Source: Shimia sp040225985
GTDB lineage: Bacteria; Pseudomonadota; Alphaproteobacteria; Rhodobacterales; Rhodobacteraceae
DNA: 64,000 bases
Assembly: GCF_040225985.1 (NCBI RefSeq)
Contig: NZ_JBBPEU010000010.1
Span: 1-64,000 of the forward strand
Reading direction: 5' to 3'
Both the position numbers and the translations under genes were made by a program. The notes beneath the pieces were generated by a model. It saw only the letters and a program-made list of their open reading frames with translations, did not search any database and was not told the origin of the DNA. Of the stretch, positions 25,173 to 33,899 are shown one piece after another (position 1 is the stretch's first letter; each line of letters opens with the position of its first letter).

Positions 25173-27173
25173 CTAGCGCCATAGCCCGCTATAGGACGAC
25201 AATAATCCCTGCAGTTTCGACAGTATACGGTTCGCCACGCCGGGATGCGGGATTTTCCCTTCGGCCAAGCGTTCAACGGCAACTTCGACCGGGCAGGGAC
25301 GCCCCGTGACCGGATCGAAATAGCGGGGATAGTCGATCAGCGCCGCATGGACCAGCCCAGCAAGGGTTGGTTCGGCCTGTCGTCGAGCCGGTGTCGGCCC
25401 CAGATCGGTGGTCAGGCCCCAGCCCGCATAAAACGGCGCGCCATAGGTCACGACGCGACAGTCGCGCATCAGGGCTTCGAACCCTGTGCCAGAGGTCATC
25501 GTCCAGACCTCGTCAACCTCTTCCAGCAGGGTCGCCATGTCAGCCCCCGCAAGGGTCAGGTCCGCCCATTGTTCCGGCGCCGCGACATCGCCCTTGCGCA
25601 ATCCCGCCAGCACATCGGGGTGGGGTTTATAAAGGATAACAGCTTCGGGGTTGGCGCTGCGCACGGCAGCCAAGAGATCTTCATTCGTGCACACATCCCG
25701 CGCGCCTTTCAGGATCGAGGCGTCATCCTCGACCTGACCTGGGACCAGAATCCGGCGCCCTGCTGGCAGCGGCGGCAGGTCGCCGTCCAGATTGTACTTG
25801 CTGACCCCGCGCGCGCGCAAGGACGCCATCAGCCGCTCGGCGCGCAATTCCTGATCCGGGCGCAACGTGCTGCGCAGCGTGATCAGGCGTTCGAGACGGC
25901 TTTCGCGGGTCGGATCATAGTAGATGCCCAGATCGTCACAAACCAGAGATAGCGGTGGTACCAGCTCGGCCCCCAACCCGCGCGAGCGCAGGAATCCGTC
26001 CTCGACCCGGATCGCACCCTGCGGCGCGTCGTTCAGGCCCCAGACCATTTCTGGACGCCCGGTTTCCGGCGCGTCGAATGTCATTGGCTGATACTGACCA
26101 AAGATCCTTTGCAGCGGCTTGCGCTTCCACATCCGCATATGATGCGCGTTCCACCCGTCCTTGTCGGCGCGCCAGGCGCGGGTCTTGGCCTCAAGCGTGC
26201 TGATTGCGTCTTCACACTCGCAAAGGCGATCGCGATAGGGGTCGTACCAGACCGGATACAACAGCATGGACGCAGCAAACAGTTGGGCGCGGGTCAGGCT
26301 GCGCTGACGGCGGGGCACTGGGCGTTCATCCTGCGTAAGACCCCAGCCCGCATAGAACGGCTGTCCGAAAACACGGGGTTTGTGGCCTGCAAAGATTGCC
26401 TCGAACCCCATCTGCGAGGACACGGTATAGACACCGACTGCGCCTTCAAACAGCGCCCACGGGCTGTAGGGGTCGGCTATCAGTGTCACGCGGTCGGTTT
26501 CATCTTCCGGCCCGAAATAGCCCGCCCGCGCGCCACCCGCGGTTTCGGGATGCGTTTTGATCAGAACGCGACAGCCCGGGTGCTCTTCCTGCGCAAAGAC
26601 CAGCATCTCGCGAAAACTGCTTTCATCCGCGCCGCTGGCCGTGACCGAGGCATCTCCCCGGGTCTGGTCGATGACCAGCACATAGCCCGGATCGGGGTGG
26701 GGCAGGGTCGGATCATTGCCCGAATACTTGCTGAGATGTAACTCTTTGAGGCGGGCGATGCAGCCGCGCGCCCGATCCAGGAGCGCGCTGTCGTCAAGCG
26801 GTGCCTTGGCCAGCAGCTCTTCAAGCTCGGACGGGCGGCTCGGGTCAAAATGGGGGGCCTTGCGGTCGATGAACAGACCAATCGGCGGTTCCTGCCCGAT
26901 GCGCGCCGGGCGCACCGACCGGAGGAAAGCATCTTCGAAATAGGTGATGTCGGCACCGGTCCAGTCTGACACCGCTTCGCCACGCCCCGAGGTCGGGCTT
27001 TGCCCCCAGACCGCGATGCCGTCTTCCGGCCCCGGCTTGCCAAGCCGCAGGTCATAGCCTGCCAGCTCAATGATACGCCGCAGCCGGGTTTGTGTGAAAA
27101 AACCACCGTTGAATGCAAAAAGCCGCCGGGAAGGATCCCCGGCGGCGTTGTCTTGGTGTGGGGCCGCTGCCAC
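25173..27173 (-). CDS. kpsC: Capsule polysaccharide Kdo-transferase KpsC
   Basis: A protein of about 666 residues that builds the beta-Kdo linker on the lipid anchor of exported capsule. It shows the internal duplication of KpsC: module 1 has YFEDAFLRSV, IKTHPET and FGQPFYAGWGLT; module 2 has RVEDGFLRSRGLG, YKPHPDV and YGAPFYAGWGLT. The conserved N-terminus (RRLFAFNGGFF) needs a start upstream; GTG 27173, one base after the preceding stop, is the only standard codon that keeps it without overlapping the neighbour. A strong terminator hairpin falls within the first codons of this start choice. Confidence 0.85.
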   Translation of the reverse strand: MAAAPHQDNAAGDPSRRLFAFNGGFFTQTRLRRIIELAGYDLRLGKPGPEDGIAVWGQSPTSGRGEAVSDWTGADITYFEDAFLRSVRPARIGQEPPIGLFIDRKAPHFDPSRPSELEELLAKAPLDDSALLDRARGCIARLKELHLSKYSGNDPTLPHPDPGYVLVIDQTRGDASVTASGADESSFREMLVFAQEEHPGCRVLIKTHPETAGGARAGYFGPEDETDRVTLIADPYSPWALFEGAVGVYTVSSQMGFEAIFAGHKPRVFGQPFYAGWGLTQDERPVPRRQRSLTRAQLFAASMLLYPVWYDPYRDRLCECEDAISTLEAKTRAWRADKDGWNAHHMRMWKRKPLQRIFGQYQPMTFDAPETGRPEMVWGLNDAPQGAIRVEDGFLRSRGLGAELVPPLSLVCDDLGIYYDPTRESRLERLITLRSTLRPDQELRAERLMASLRARGVSKYNLDGDLPPLPAGRRILVPGQVEDDASILKGARDVCTNEDLLAAVRSANPEAVILYKPHPDVLAGLRKGDVAAPEQWADLTLAGADMATLLEEVDEVWTMTSGTGFEALMRDCRVVTYGAPFYAGWGLTTDLGPTPARRQAEPTLAGLVHAALIDYPRYFDPVTGRPCPVEVAVERLAEGKIPHPGVANRILSKLQGLLSSYSGLWR
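27117..27146 (-). terminator. Intrinsic terminator between the Wza-like gene and kpsC
   Basis: Read on the minus strand, GCCGCCGGG and CCCGGCGGC form a 9-bp GC stem (27138-27146 with 27122-27130; 7-base loop) followed by TTTTT (27117-27121). This is a textbook rho-independent terminator located between the export gene and the conserved body of kpsC, so it would attenuate kpsC expression. Confidence 0.8.
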
Positions 27174-27174
27174 T

Positions 27175-28311
27175 TTAGAAGCCGCCAAGCGAGCCAATCG
27201 TGTCAGCCGATGTAAGTGTGCCGGTGATGGCCGAAATGGTCTTATCCCACTGGGTGATGGGCGCTTCGGTGACATAGAGCAGATCGCCATCGCGTATCAC
27301 GAAATCCCGCGCGACAAACAACCCGTTGGGCTGGGTCAGGTCCAGCACATAGACCATGCGCTGTGCCCCGACCAGATCACTGCGTCCGAGCACCTGGTTC
27401 GAGACCTCGGGGGCCTCGTTGCGGAACACGAACACGCCTGTGGGGTCGCCCTGCATGGCGTTGATGCCGCCCACGGTTGCAATCGCTTCCAGAGCGGACA
27501 TGTCCTTGGTTTCAAAATTCACGCGGCTTTGCGTGCCGGTCGCCCCGAGCGCCGTAAAGGCGCGGGTGTCCTCCTCGACCAGAATACGGTCGCCCCCGCG
27601 CAGTGCGATATCAAGGCGCGGATCATCATAGAGATCCTGCAGCCAGATCTGGCCGCGCTGGCCGCCACGCAATACGGTCACTTGGGTGATCTCGGGTTCG
27701 ATGGTCACGCCGCCCGCATTCGCCAGCATGGCTGTCAGGGTGCGGGTGGGGCGTTCGATAGGATAAACCCCTTGCGCGCCAATCGAGCCGACCAGAGACA
27801 CGGTTGACCCGTCCCCGGCCACGCGACGCACCTCGACCTGCGGGTCGGGGGTTTGTTCTTCCAATTTGTTGCTGATGACGCGACGGATCGATTCCGGCGT
27901 ATTGCCCGAAGCGCGGATGCGGCCTGCATAGGGCACAAAGATAAAGCCGGATCCGTCGACCTGCACTTCTTCCAGAACCGCGGCAACCTGGCCTTCGGGG
28001 CCAAGAAGGGGTTTGTCGACGTTCTCCCAGATGGTCAGCGACAGGACGTCGCCGGGACGGATCGTGTCCGAACCAAGCTGGCCGGCATTCTTGAAGCTTT
28101 CGGAAAATCCGAGTGCCGGCACCACCGCCGTGGCGCGGGTGACGCGGTCATTCACCGCAACGACAAAGGCATCGCCCTCGCGCTGGACAGATCCCGCAAA
28201 GATTTCGCGTTTGTTCGGACCCGCGCGCGGCACAAGGCTGCACGAGGAAACGATTCCCAACGCGGCCAACAGGGCGACGGAATACGCCCACCGTTTTTCC
28301 TTGAATTTCAC
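27175..28311 (-). CDS. Wza/KpsD-type outer-membrane polysaccharide export lipoprotein
   Basis: A 378-residue lipoprotein. The signal peptide ends in a lipobox VSSC at residues ~24-27. Next comes the polysaccharide-export domain (DTIRPGDVLSLTIWENV, ~82-98; GFIFVPYAGRIRASG, ~123-137), followed by two SLBB-like segments and the C-terminal GDLLYVTEAP. Length matches Wza. GTG 28311 has GGAG about 9 bases upstream and places the signal peptide correctly. It lies between kpsS and kpsC and would form the outer-membrane pore for capsule export. Confidence 0.85.
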   Translation of the reverse strand: MKFKEKRWAYSVALLAALGIVSSCSLVPRAGPNKREIFAGSVQREGDAFVVAVNDRVTRATAVVPALGFSESFKNAGQLGSDTIRPGDVLSLTIWENVDKPLLGPEGQVAAVLEEVQVDGSGFIFVPYAGRIRASGNTPESIRRVISNKLEEQTPDPQVEVRRVAGDGSTVSLVGSIGAQGVYPIERPTRTLTAMLANAGGVTIEPEITQVTVLRGGQRGQIWLQDLYDDPRLDIALRGGDRILVEEDTRAFTALGATGTQSRVNFETKDMSALEAIATVGGINAMQGDPTGVFVFRNEAPEVSNQVLGRSDLVGAQRMVYVLDLTQPNGLFVARDFVIRDGDLLYVTEAPITQWDKTISAITGTLTSADTIGSLGGF

Positions 28312-28406
28312 TGCTCGGTCTCCTCGACCTTTATTATTCTGCCTGAGGTTTTTTTCCCAAGTTACCGGAATCCGTTTCAAAAATCCAGCGCTAGACCTTG
28401 TGTCCC

Positions 28407-29699
28407 TTACTTCACCAGACGCAAGTGTTGCCTCGGAGCCGCTGTTCCGGATTCGAGCGCGTCATACGGGTCTTCGGGGGATAGCATCATGTCAACTACG
28501 TGCCGCAGCAACTGGCGACGCCCGCGCGCCGAGTAGAAACCGCCGGACACCTGGCTGGTTTCCAAAAGATAGCGGCGGAACACCTTGTAGGCGCGGTTGT
28601 CAGGGCGGGTGGCGCCCGCGAAGAAGTCTCCGATCGGCTGATCGCTGACAAATTCTGGCTGATTATAGACGGCGCTTCCGAACACCTTGAGCGGGATCCC
28701 CCGCCACAAGACCTGTTGTCCGGCGGTGGAATTGACGGTGACGGCGGTGCGGGCTTCGTTCAACAGTTGGGCCAGCTTGCCGCCGCGCACGTAATGCACG
28801 CGGTCGCGGATGCCGTGTGCCTTGGCCAGACGCGCGATCTCGCGGCGCAGGGGGACGCGACCGTCCTCTAGCGGGTGGGCCTTGAAGACGAAGTGATGGT
28901 GACGCGGGGCGTCCTTGGCAAAACCCGCGATCACGACGTCCAGAAACTCGGTCATGGTCGTGAAGGGCGAATGTTCCTGAAAGCTGCTGTCATGTTCCAG
29001 TTGCAGCAAAGCAAGGTGATAGGGAAACCCGCCATGGCGGATGCGCCACGTGGCAATGCGACGTTCGATCGCCTGGAACGGCATCAACAGAAGGCGGCGC
29101 AGGTAGAGCTGGAATTCGCGCGTGACAGACAGTGCGCGGTGCGGCCGGAAGTTGCGGAACTGCCGGTTCCGGAACATCACGAACCAATGATACAGTGCGC
29201 CGTAAAACACGTGCTGGCGCATGTCGCCCCAGTGGCCGGGCGGCATCGGCGCCTCAAGATCGGCCCCTTCCAGCGCCTTTTCCATATCGGGGATGGTCAT
29301 GCCCATCAGGCGCGAATGCCCGTTCGAGCCGCCCCGTTCATAGGTCACCCAGTAGGGCCGCAGATAGCCTTCCTCGAACACATGCACGCGGATGCCGACA
29401 GATTTGGCGTGGGCCACCGCCTTGGCGTGGATCGGGCGCACATCGCCATAAAGCACGATGTCGGTCACGTCCTTTTCGACGCAGATTTGTGCGAAGGTCT
29501 CGGGCCATGCTTCTTGCGGCTGGGTGAAGGGAATAAAGCTGGCCCCGTGAAACCAGAAGGCCCGGTCGCCCGCATTGAACCCCACCCGCCAGACCGTTGC
29601 GCCGGACCGGCGCAACATTTTGCCCAACGCATGGAAGAAAGGCCCGTGTGGCCCCTGCAAGAACAGGAAAACCCGTTTATGTCCGCTCGTGACTGCCAT
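28407..29699 (-). CDS. kpsS: Capsule polysaccharide Kdo-transferase KpsS
   Basis: A 430-residue KpsS/LipB-family glycosyltransferase that adds the first Kdo to the capsule lipid anchor. Visible motifs: FLQGPHGPFFHALGKML near the N-terminus, VFEEGYLRPYWVT (~104), FKAHPLEDGR (~280) and TVNSTAGQQVLWRG (~327). ATG 29699 has an AGGTCAAT site. It is the first gene of the minus-strand cassette kpsS-wza-kpsC. The ABC transporter genes kpsM/T/E are not here and must lie elsewhere. Confidence 0.88.
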   Translation of the reverse strand: MAVTSGHKRVFLFLQGPHGPFFHALGKMLRRSGATVWRVGFNAGDRAFWFHGASFIPFTQPQEAWPETFAQICVEKDVTDIVLYGDVRPIHAKAVAHAKSVGIRVHVFEEGYLRPYWVTYERGGSNGHSRLMGMTIPDMEKALEGADLEAPMPPGHWGDMRQHVFYGALYHWFVMFRNRQFRNFRPHRALSVTREFQLYLRRLLLMPFQAIERRIATWRIRHGGFPYHLALLQLEHDSSFQEHSPFTTMTEFLDVVIAGFAKDAPRHHHFVFKAHPLEDGRVPLRREIARLAKAHGIRDRVHYVRGGKLAQLLNEARTAVTVNSTAGQQVLWRGIPLKVFGSAVYNQPEFVSDQPIGDFFAGATRPDNRAYKVFRRYLLETSQVSGGFYSARGRRQLLRHVVDMMLSPEDPYDALESGTAAPRQHLRLVK

Positions 29700-29831
29700 A
29701 TTGACCTGCTTATATCTACAAGTTCTTCCACGGACGTTACCGCGTCTGTTTGGCAAAAGTAAGGCGGCTTGCGCGCGGGGACGTGGCGGGCTAGGTCTTT
29801 CAGCAACAGTCACATCAGCAGGATGAGCCCC

Positions 29832-30422
29832 ATGTTCACAGGCATTATCACCGATATCGGCACCGTGCGCGAATTGGAAAAACGCGGCGATCTGCGCGCG
29901 CGGATCGCGACCGGATATGACACGGCGGGCATCGACCTCGGGGCCTCGATCGCCAGTGACGGCGTGTGCCTGACCGTGGTCGATCTGGGCCCCGACTGGT
30001 ACGATGTGGAAATCAGCGCCGAAACCGTGTCCAAGACCAACCTTGGCACATGGGAGGTCGGGCGCCGCGTGAATCTTGAGCGGGCCCTGAAGGTCGGGGA
30101 CGAATTGGGCGGGCATATCGTGTCGGGCCATGTTGACGGCGTGGCCGAGGTGATTGCCGTCAAGGACGAGGGGGACTCTACCCGTGTGACCCTGCGCGCG
30201 CCCGAGGCGCTGGCCAAATTCATCGCGCCCAAGGGATCGGTGGCCTTGAATGGCACGTCCCTGACCGTGAACGAGGTGGCGGGCTGCGATTTCGGGATCA
30301 ACTTCATCCCCCACACCAAAGAGGCGACGACCTGGGGCGATGTGGCGGTTGGTCAGAAGATCAACCTCGAGATCGACACGCTGGCGCGCTACGTGGCGCG
30401 ACTGGCCGAGATGTCGTCCTGA
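29832..30422 (+). CDS. ribE: Riboflavin synthase alpha chain
   Basis: A 196-residue enzyme dismutating two lumazines to riboflavin. It has the internal repeat of two lumazine-binding barrels: MFTGIITDIG and GVCLTVVDLG in the first; GHIVSGHVDG, LNGTSLTVNEV and NFIPHTKEAT in the second. ATG 29832 follows AGGATG; a start three codons upstream is equally near. It is cut off from ribD by the minus-strand capsule cassette, so it needs its own promoter in the divergent gap shared with kpsS. Confidence 0.95.
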   Translation: MFTGIITDIGTVRELEKRGDLRARIATGYDTAGIDLGASIASDGVCLTVVDLGPDWYDVEISAETVSKTNLGTWEVGRRVNLERALKVGDELGGHIVSGHVDGVAEVIAVKDEGDSTRVTLRAPEALAKFIAPKGSVALNGTSLTVNEVAGCDFGINFIPHTKEATTWGDVAVGQKINLEIDTLARYVARLAEMSS

Positions 30423-30436
30423 GACACTGGCAGGGG

Positions 30437-30490
30437 GAGGGGCGCTGCCCCTCTTGGCCCCGGTGGGGCCAATTCACCCCGAGGTATTTT
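30437..30490 (-). repeat. Second copy of the intergenic hairpin element, reverse orientation
   Basis: Two hairpins stand side by side: GAGGGGC/GCCCCTC (30437-30453) and TTGGCCCC/GGGGCCAA (30454-30472). They are followed by TTCACCCCGAGGTATTTTTC, which on the minus strand is the same AATACCTCGGGGTGA box as at 3115-3131. It separates convergent ribE and the proline-racemase-family gene and probably terminates both. Confidence 0.6.
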
Positions 30491-30525
30491 TCCCAAGAAA
30501 AAGACGTTGGGGGGTAGGCTTGGGC

Positions 30526-31578
30526 CTACCACATGTCGCCGATGGTGAAACCGGTCTGGAACGGATCGGTCGGGTCGAGCGTATAATTCGACATCCCGTA
30601 GATCCAGCCCTGTCCGGATAGGGTGGGCACGATGGCGGGGTAGGGGCCGATCCGGCTGGTGTCCACGATGCGACCCGTAAAGGTGGTGCCCATCGGACCC
30701 GCATTGACGTAATCCTCACCTTCTTTCAACAGACCCCTGGCGTGCAGTACCGCCATCTTGGCACAGGTGCCGGTGCCGCAGGGCGAGCGGTCAAGGATGC
30801 CGCTGGCCGCGTGCGGGTGGTCGGGATCAAAGGGGCCGGTCGACAAGGTGATGGCGCCGCGCCCGTCTGTGGCAGGGTCGGTGGGCGCGCCCCAGAGGTT
30901 GGTGATGGTCGGACCAGTGAGGGTCGGGTTCTCGGGATGTGTCACGGGCAGTTGCGCGCGCGCCGCGTGACCGATCGCTTCTGATACGCGCACGATTTCG
31001 CGGCCATTTTCGGGTGCAAGGCTGATGCCTAGCGCGTCGGCATCGGCCAGCACGAAGAACATGCCGCCCCAGGCCACGTCCACGGACACTTTACCAAGCC
31101 CCGGAACATCCACCGCTGCATCCAGATGCAGAGCGAAAGCCGGCACATTCTGGAAGGTGACGCGCGTGACCTTGCCGTTTTGGCAGGTGGCCCGCACGGG
31201 GATCAGCCCCGCGGGCGTTTCAAGCGTCAGTTCCGTGACCGGTTCCCGCATGGGCAGGATGCCGGTTTCCAACAAAACGGTGGTAACGCAGATCGTGTTG
31301 GATCCGCTCATCGGCGGATATTCCGTCTGCTCCATGATGATAAAGCCGGCATCGGCCTCGGGGTGGCAGGGCGGGACAAGCACGTTGCAGCACAGCGCCG
31401 GATGGCCGCGCGGTTCCTGCAGCATCAGGGTGCGGATGTCATCGCCATTGGTCTGCATCCACCGCATCTTCTCGAACACAGTGTTGCCCGGCATATGCGG
31501 CACGCCGCCGGTGATGACGCGGCCCGGTTCGCCTTCGGCATGGGCCTCGACGGCGGTGATCAGTCTGGACAGGCGCAT
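30526..31578 (-). CDS. Proline racemase superfamily protein (hydroxyproline epimerase or dehydratase)
   Basis: A 350-residue enzyme acting on proline or hydroxyproline. The first catalytic position is Ser91 (MSGSN) instead of the Cys of true racemases, and the second is Cys267 (CGTGT). This Ser/Cys class has been linked to 4-hydroxyproline 2-epimerase and trans-3-hydroxyproline dehydratase activities, so simple proline racemase is unlikely. The exact reaction cannot be fixed from sequence. ATG 31578 has a GGAG site. It sits on the minus strand inside the riboflavin chain, without other hydroxyproline genes nearby. Confidence 0.8.
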   Translation of the reverse strand: MRLSRLITAVEAHAEGEPGRVITGGVPHMPGNTVFEKMRWMQTNGDDIRTLMLQEPRGHPALCCNVLVPPCHPEADAGFIIMEQTEYPPMSGSNTICVTTVLLETGILPMREPVTELTLETPAGLIPVRATCQNGKVTRVTFQNVPAFALHLDAAVDVPGLGKVSVDVAWGGMFFVLADADALGISLAPENGREIVRVSEAIGHAARAQLPVTHPENPTLTGPTITNLWGAPTDPATDGRGAITLSTGPFDPDHPHAASGILDRSPCGTGTCAKMAVLHARGLLKEGEDYVNAGPMGTTFTGRIVDTSRIGPYPAIVPTLSGQGWIYGMSNYTLDPTDPFQTGFTIGDMW

Positions 31579-31727
31579 GGGGCGGCTCCGGTTAGGGCTG
31601 GACGGTTTCACCCTAGGGCGCGAAATCCCGTCGCGTCCAGTGCCAAGAACGGCGGGTCTGGCACTGGCATTCGGGAACGGGCTGGGGTATGCGATGGCTG
31701 ACAAATTTGGCAAAGGACGCGCGCCCC

Positions 31728-32849
31728 ATGACTTTTGAAACTCCCGGCCCGGTCGAGGCAAGCCTGCGTGACGCGATCAGCCCGATCGAGGACATCATCG
31801 AAGAGGCCCGCAAAGGCCGCATGTATATCCTTGTTGACCACGAGGACCGTGAAAACGAAGGCGACCTCGTGATCCCGGCCGAGTTCGCGGATGCCGATGC
31901 GATCAACTTCATGGCCACGCACGGGCGGGGCCTGATCTGTCTGCCGATGACGGCCGAGCGGATCGACAAGCTGGGCCTGCCGATGATGGCTGTCAACAAT
32001 TCGTCGCGCCATGAAACCGCCTTTACCGTGTCGATCGAAGCGCGCGAAGGGGTCTCGACCGGCATTTCGGCGGCCGACCGCGCCCTGACCATCGCCACTG
32101 CGATCAATGAACAGAACACTATGGCCGCGATTGCCACGCCGGGGCACGTGTTCCCGCTGCGTGCACGCTGGGGCGGGGTGCTTGTGCGCGCCGGCCATAC
32201 CGAGGCCGCCGTCGACATCTCGCGCCTGGCTGGTCTGCACCCGTCCGGTGTGATCTGCGAGATCATGAAAGACGATGGCACCATGGCGCGTCTGCCTGAT
32301 CTGGTTACATTCGCGCGCAAGCATGACCTGAAGATCGGGACGATTTCCGACCTGATTTCCTATCGCGCGAAGCATGACAACCTGATCCGGGAAACCCGTC
32401 GCGACACTGTCACCGCCGAGGTGGGGGGCGACTGGGAAATGCGCATCTTCACAGATGAAATCCACGGCGTCGAACATATGGCGCTGATCAAGGGCGACAT
32501 TTCCACGGACGCCCCCGTTCTGGTGCGGACCCATGCGCTGAACGAGTTGACAGATGTGCTGGGGCTGGGCCCGAAACCGCGCGACGAGTTCCACGACGCC
32601 ATGAAAATCGTCGCCGAAGAGGGGCGCGGCGCGGTGCTCTTGTTCCGTGAGCCGCATCCGAAATTCGACTTTGGCGATGACGAGGACCGTCCCCGCATCA
32701 TCAAGGACACCGGGCTGGGGTCGCAGATCCTGTCGTCTATGGGCCTGTCCGAGTTGATCCTGCTGACGGATTCACCGCAAACCCAGTATCTCGGCATTGA
32801 TGCCTACGGGCTGTCGATTGTCGGCACCCGTCCGATTTCCAAGGAGTAA
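31728..32849 (+). CDS. ribBA: 3,4-dihydroxy-2-butanone 4-phosphate synthase with degenerate GTP cyclohydrolase II domain
   Basis: A 373-residue two-domain protein. The N-terminal DHBP synthase is complete: DHEDRENEGD (residues 37-46), the ATHGRGLICLPM segment and RAGHTEAAVD. The C-terminal ~165 residues have the GTP cyclohydrolase II fold pattern, but where the zinc-binding Cys cluster and RCDCG should be it reads VRTHALNELTDVLGLG, with no Cys. It is therefore probably inactive as a cyclohydrolase (RibBX-like). ribH follows 3 bases later. The sequence suggests the first step of the pathway is supplied from another locus. Confidence 0.88.
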   Translation: MTFETPGPVEASLRDAISPIEDIIEEARKGRMYILVDHEDRENEGDLVIPAEFADADAINFMATHGRGLICLPMTAERIDKLGLPMMAVNNSSRHETAFTVSIEAREGVSTGISAADRALTIATAINEQNTMAAIATPGHVFPLRARWGGVLVRAGHTEAAVDISRLAGLHPSGVICEIMKDDGTMARLPDLVTFARKHDLKIGTISDLISYRAKHDNLIRETRRDTVTAEVGGDWEMRIFTDEIHGVEHMALIKGDISTDAPVLVRTHALNELTDVLGLGPKPRDEFHDAMKIVAEEGRGAVLLFREPHPKFDFGDDEDRPRIIKDTGLGSQILSSMGLSELILLTDSPQTQYLGIDAYGLSIVGTRPISKE

Positions 32850-32852
32850 CCC

Positions 32853-33404
32853 ATGGCTGGCGCAGAAAAACATTATATCATGCCGCGTGCGGAGTTCGAC
32901 AAACCGGTCAAGATCTGCATCGTGATGTCGCCCTATTACAAGGACATTGCCGATAACATGCTGGCCGGAGCCGTGGCCGAGATCGAAGCCTGTGGCGGCA
33001 GCTACGAGGTGGTCGAGGTGCCCGGCGCACTGGAGATCCCAACGGCCATCGGCATCGCGGAACGCATGAGCAATTTCGACGGCTATGTCGCGCTTGGTTG
33101 TGTCATCCGTGGCGAGACAACCCATTATGAAACCGTCTGCAATGACAGCAGCCGCGCGATCCAGTTACTGGGCCTGCAGGGGCTGTGCATTGGCAATGGT
33201 ATCCTCACGGTCGAGAACCGCAAACAGGCAGAGGTGCGCGCCGATCCTGCGGATCAGAACAAAGGCGGCGGGGCTGCGGCTGCGGCCTTGCATCTTGTGG
33301 CGCTCACCCGTAAGTGGGGCGGCCAGCGCAAAGGCGTGGGATTCGTGCCCGACGCCGAGGAATATAAGCTCGCTGGCGAACTCAAGGACAACCCGACCGC
33401 ATGA
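32853..33404 (+). CDS. ribH: 6,7-dimethyl-8-ribityllumazine synthase
   Basis: A 183-residue lumazine synthase. It shows VEVPGALEIPTAI (residues ~50-62), ALGCVIRGETTHYE (~75-88) and the NGILTVEN phosphate-binding segment. It starts 3 bases after ribBA, with AAGGAG at the end of that gene as the ribosome site, and its stop overlaps the nusB start (ATGA). An N-terminal extension of about 15 residues compared with E. coli RibH is normal for the group. Confidence 0.96.
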   Translation: MAGAEKHYIMPRAEFDKPVKICIVMSPYYKDIADNMLAGAVAEIEACGGSYEVVEVPGALEIPTAIGIAERMSNFDGYVALGCVIRGETTHYETVCNDSSRAIQLLGLQGLCIGNGILTVENRKQAEVRADPADQNKGGGAAAAALHLVALTRKWGGQRKGVGFVPDAEEYKLAGELKDNPTA

Positions 33405-33868
33405 CCCTTTCAGGCAACCAGAAACGCAAGATGAAATCCGCCGCACGTCTTTATGCCGTGCAGGCGCTTTATCAGATGGAACAGACCGGCCAGACCGTCG
33501 ATCAGGTGCGGGTCGAGTTTCTGGATTTCCGCTTCGGTGAAGCGTTCGATGACTATGACATGATCGAAGGGGATGTCGCGCTGTTTACACAGCTGATCGG
33601 CGATGCAGTGAACCATCAGGCGCGGATCGACCAGATGACCGATCGCGCGTTGGTGGCCACATGGCCGCTGGGGCGAATTGATTCCACCCTGCGTGCCCTG
33701 TTCCGTGCCGCTGGGGCCGAACTGACCGAGGGCACCACCCCGCCCAAGGTGGTCATTACCGAGTTTGTTGACGTGGCCCGCGCGTTTTTTGCGGACGGGC
33801 GCGAGCCGCGTTTCGTTAATGCGGTGCTGGATCACATGGCGCGCGAGGCGAAGCCCGAAGCGTTCTGA
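33401..33868 (+). CDS. nusB: Transcription antitermination protein NusB
   Basis: A 155-residue all-helical factor that, with NusE/S10, binds boxA RNA for rRNA antitermination. Recognised by KSAARLYAVQALYQMEQ (residues ~12-28), VATWPLGRIDSTLRALFRA (~84-102) and PPKVVITEFVDVARAFF (~115-131). The four-base overlap with ribH indicates translational coupling. It ends the riboflavin chain. Confidence 0.95.
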   Translation: MTLSGNQKRKMKSAARLYAVQALYQMEQTGQTVDQVRVEFLDFRFGEAFDDYDMIEGDVALFTQLIGDAVNHQARIDQMTDRALVATWPLGRIDSTLRALFRAAGAELTEGTTPPKVVITEFVDVARAFFADGREPRFVNAVLDHMAREAKPEAF

Positions 33869-33899
33869 TGCATCGGGCGCACTTTTCCAGACAATCTTG

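Noticed and set aside
29700..29831. FMN riboswitch before ribE
   Set aside because: The gap is only 132 bases and I find none of the conserved RFN-element segments.
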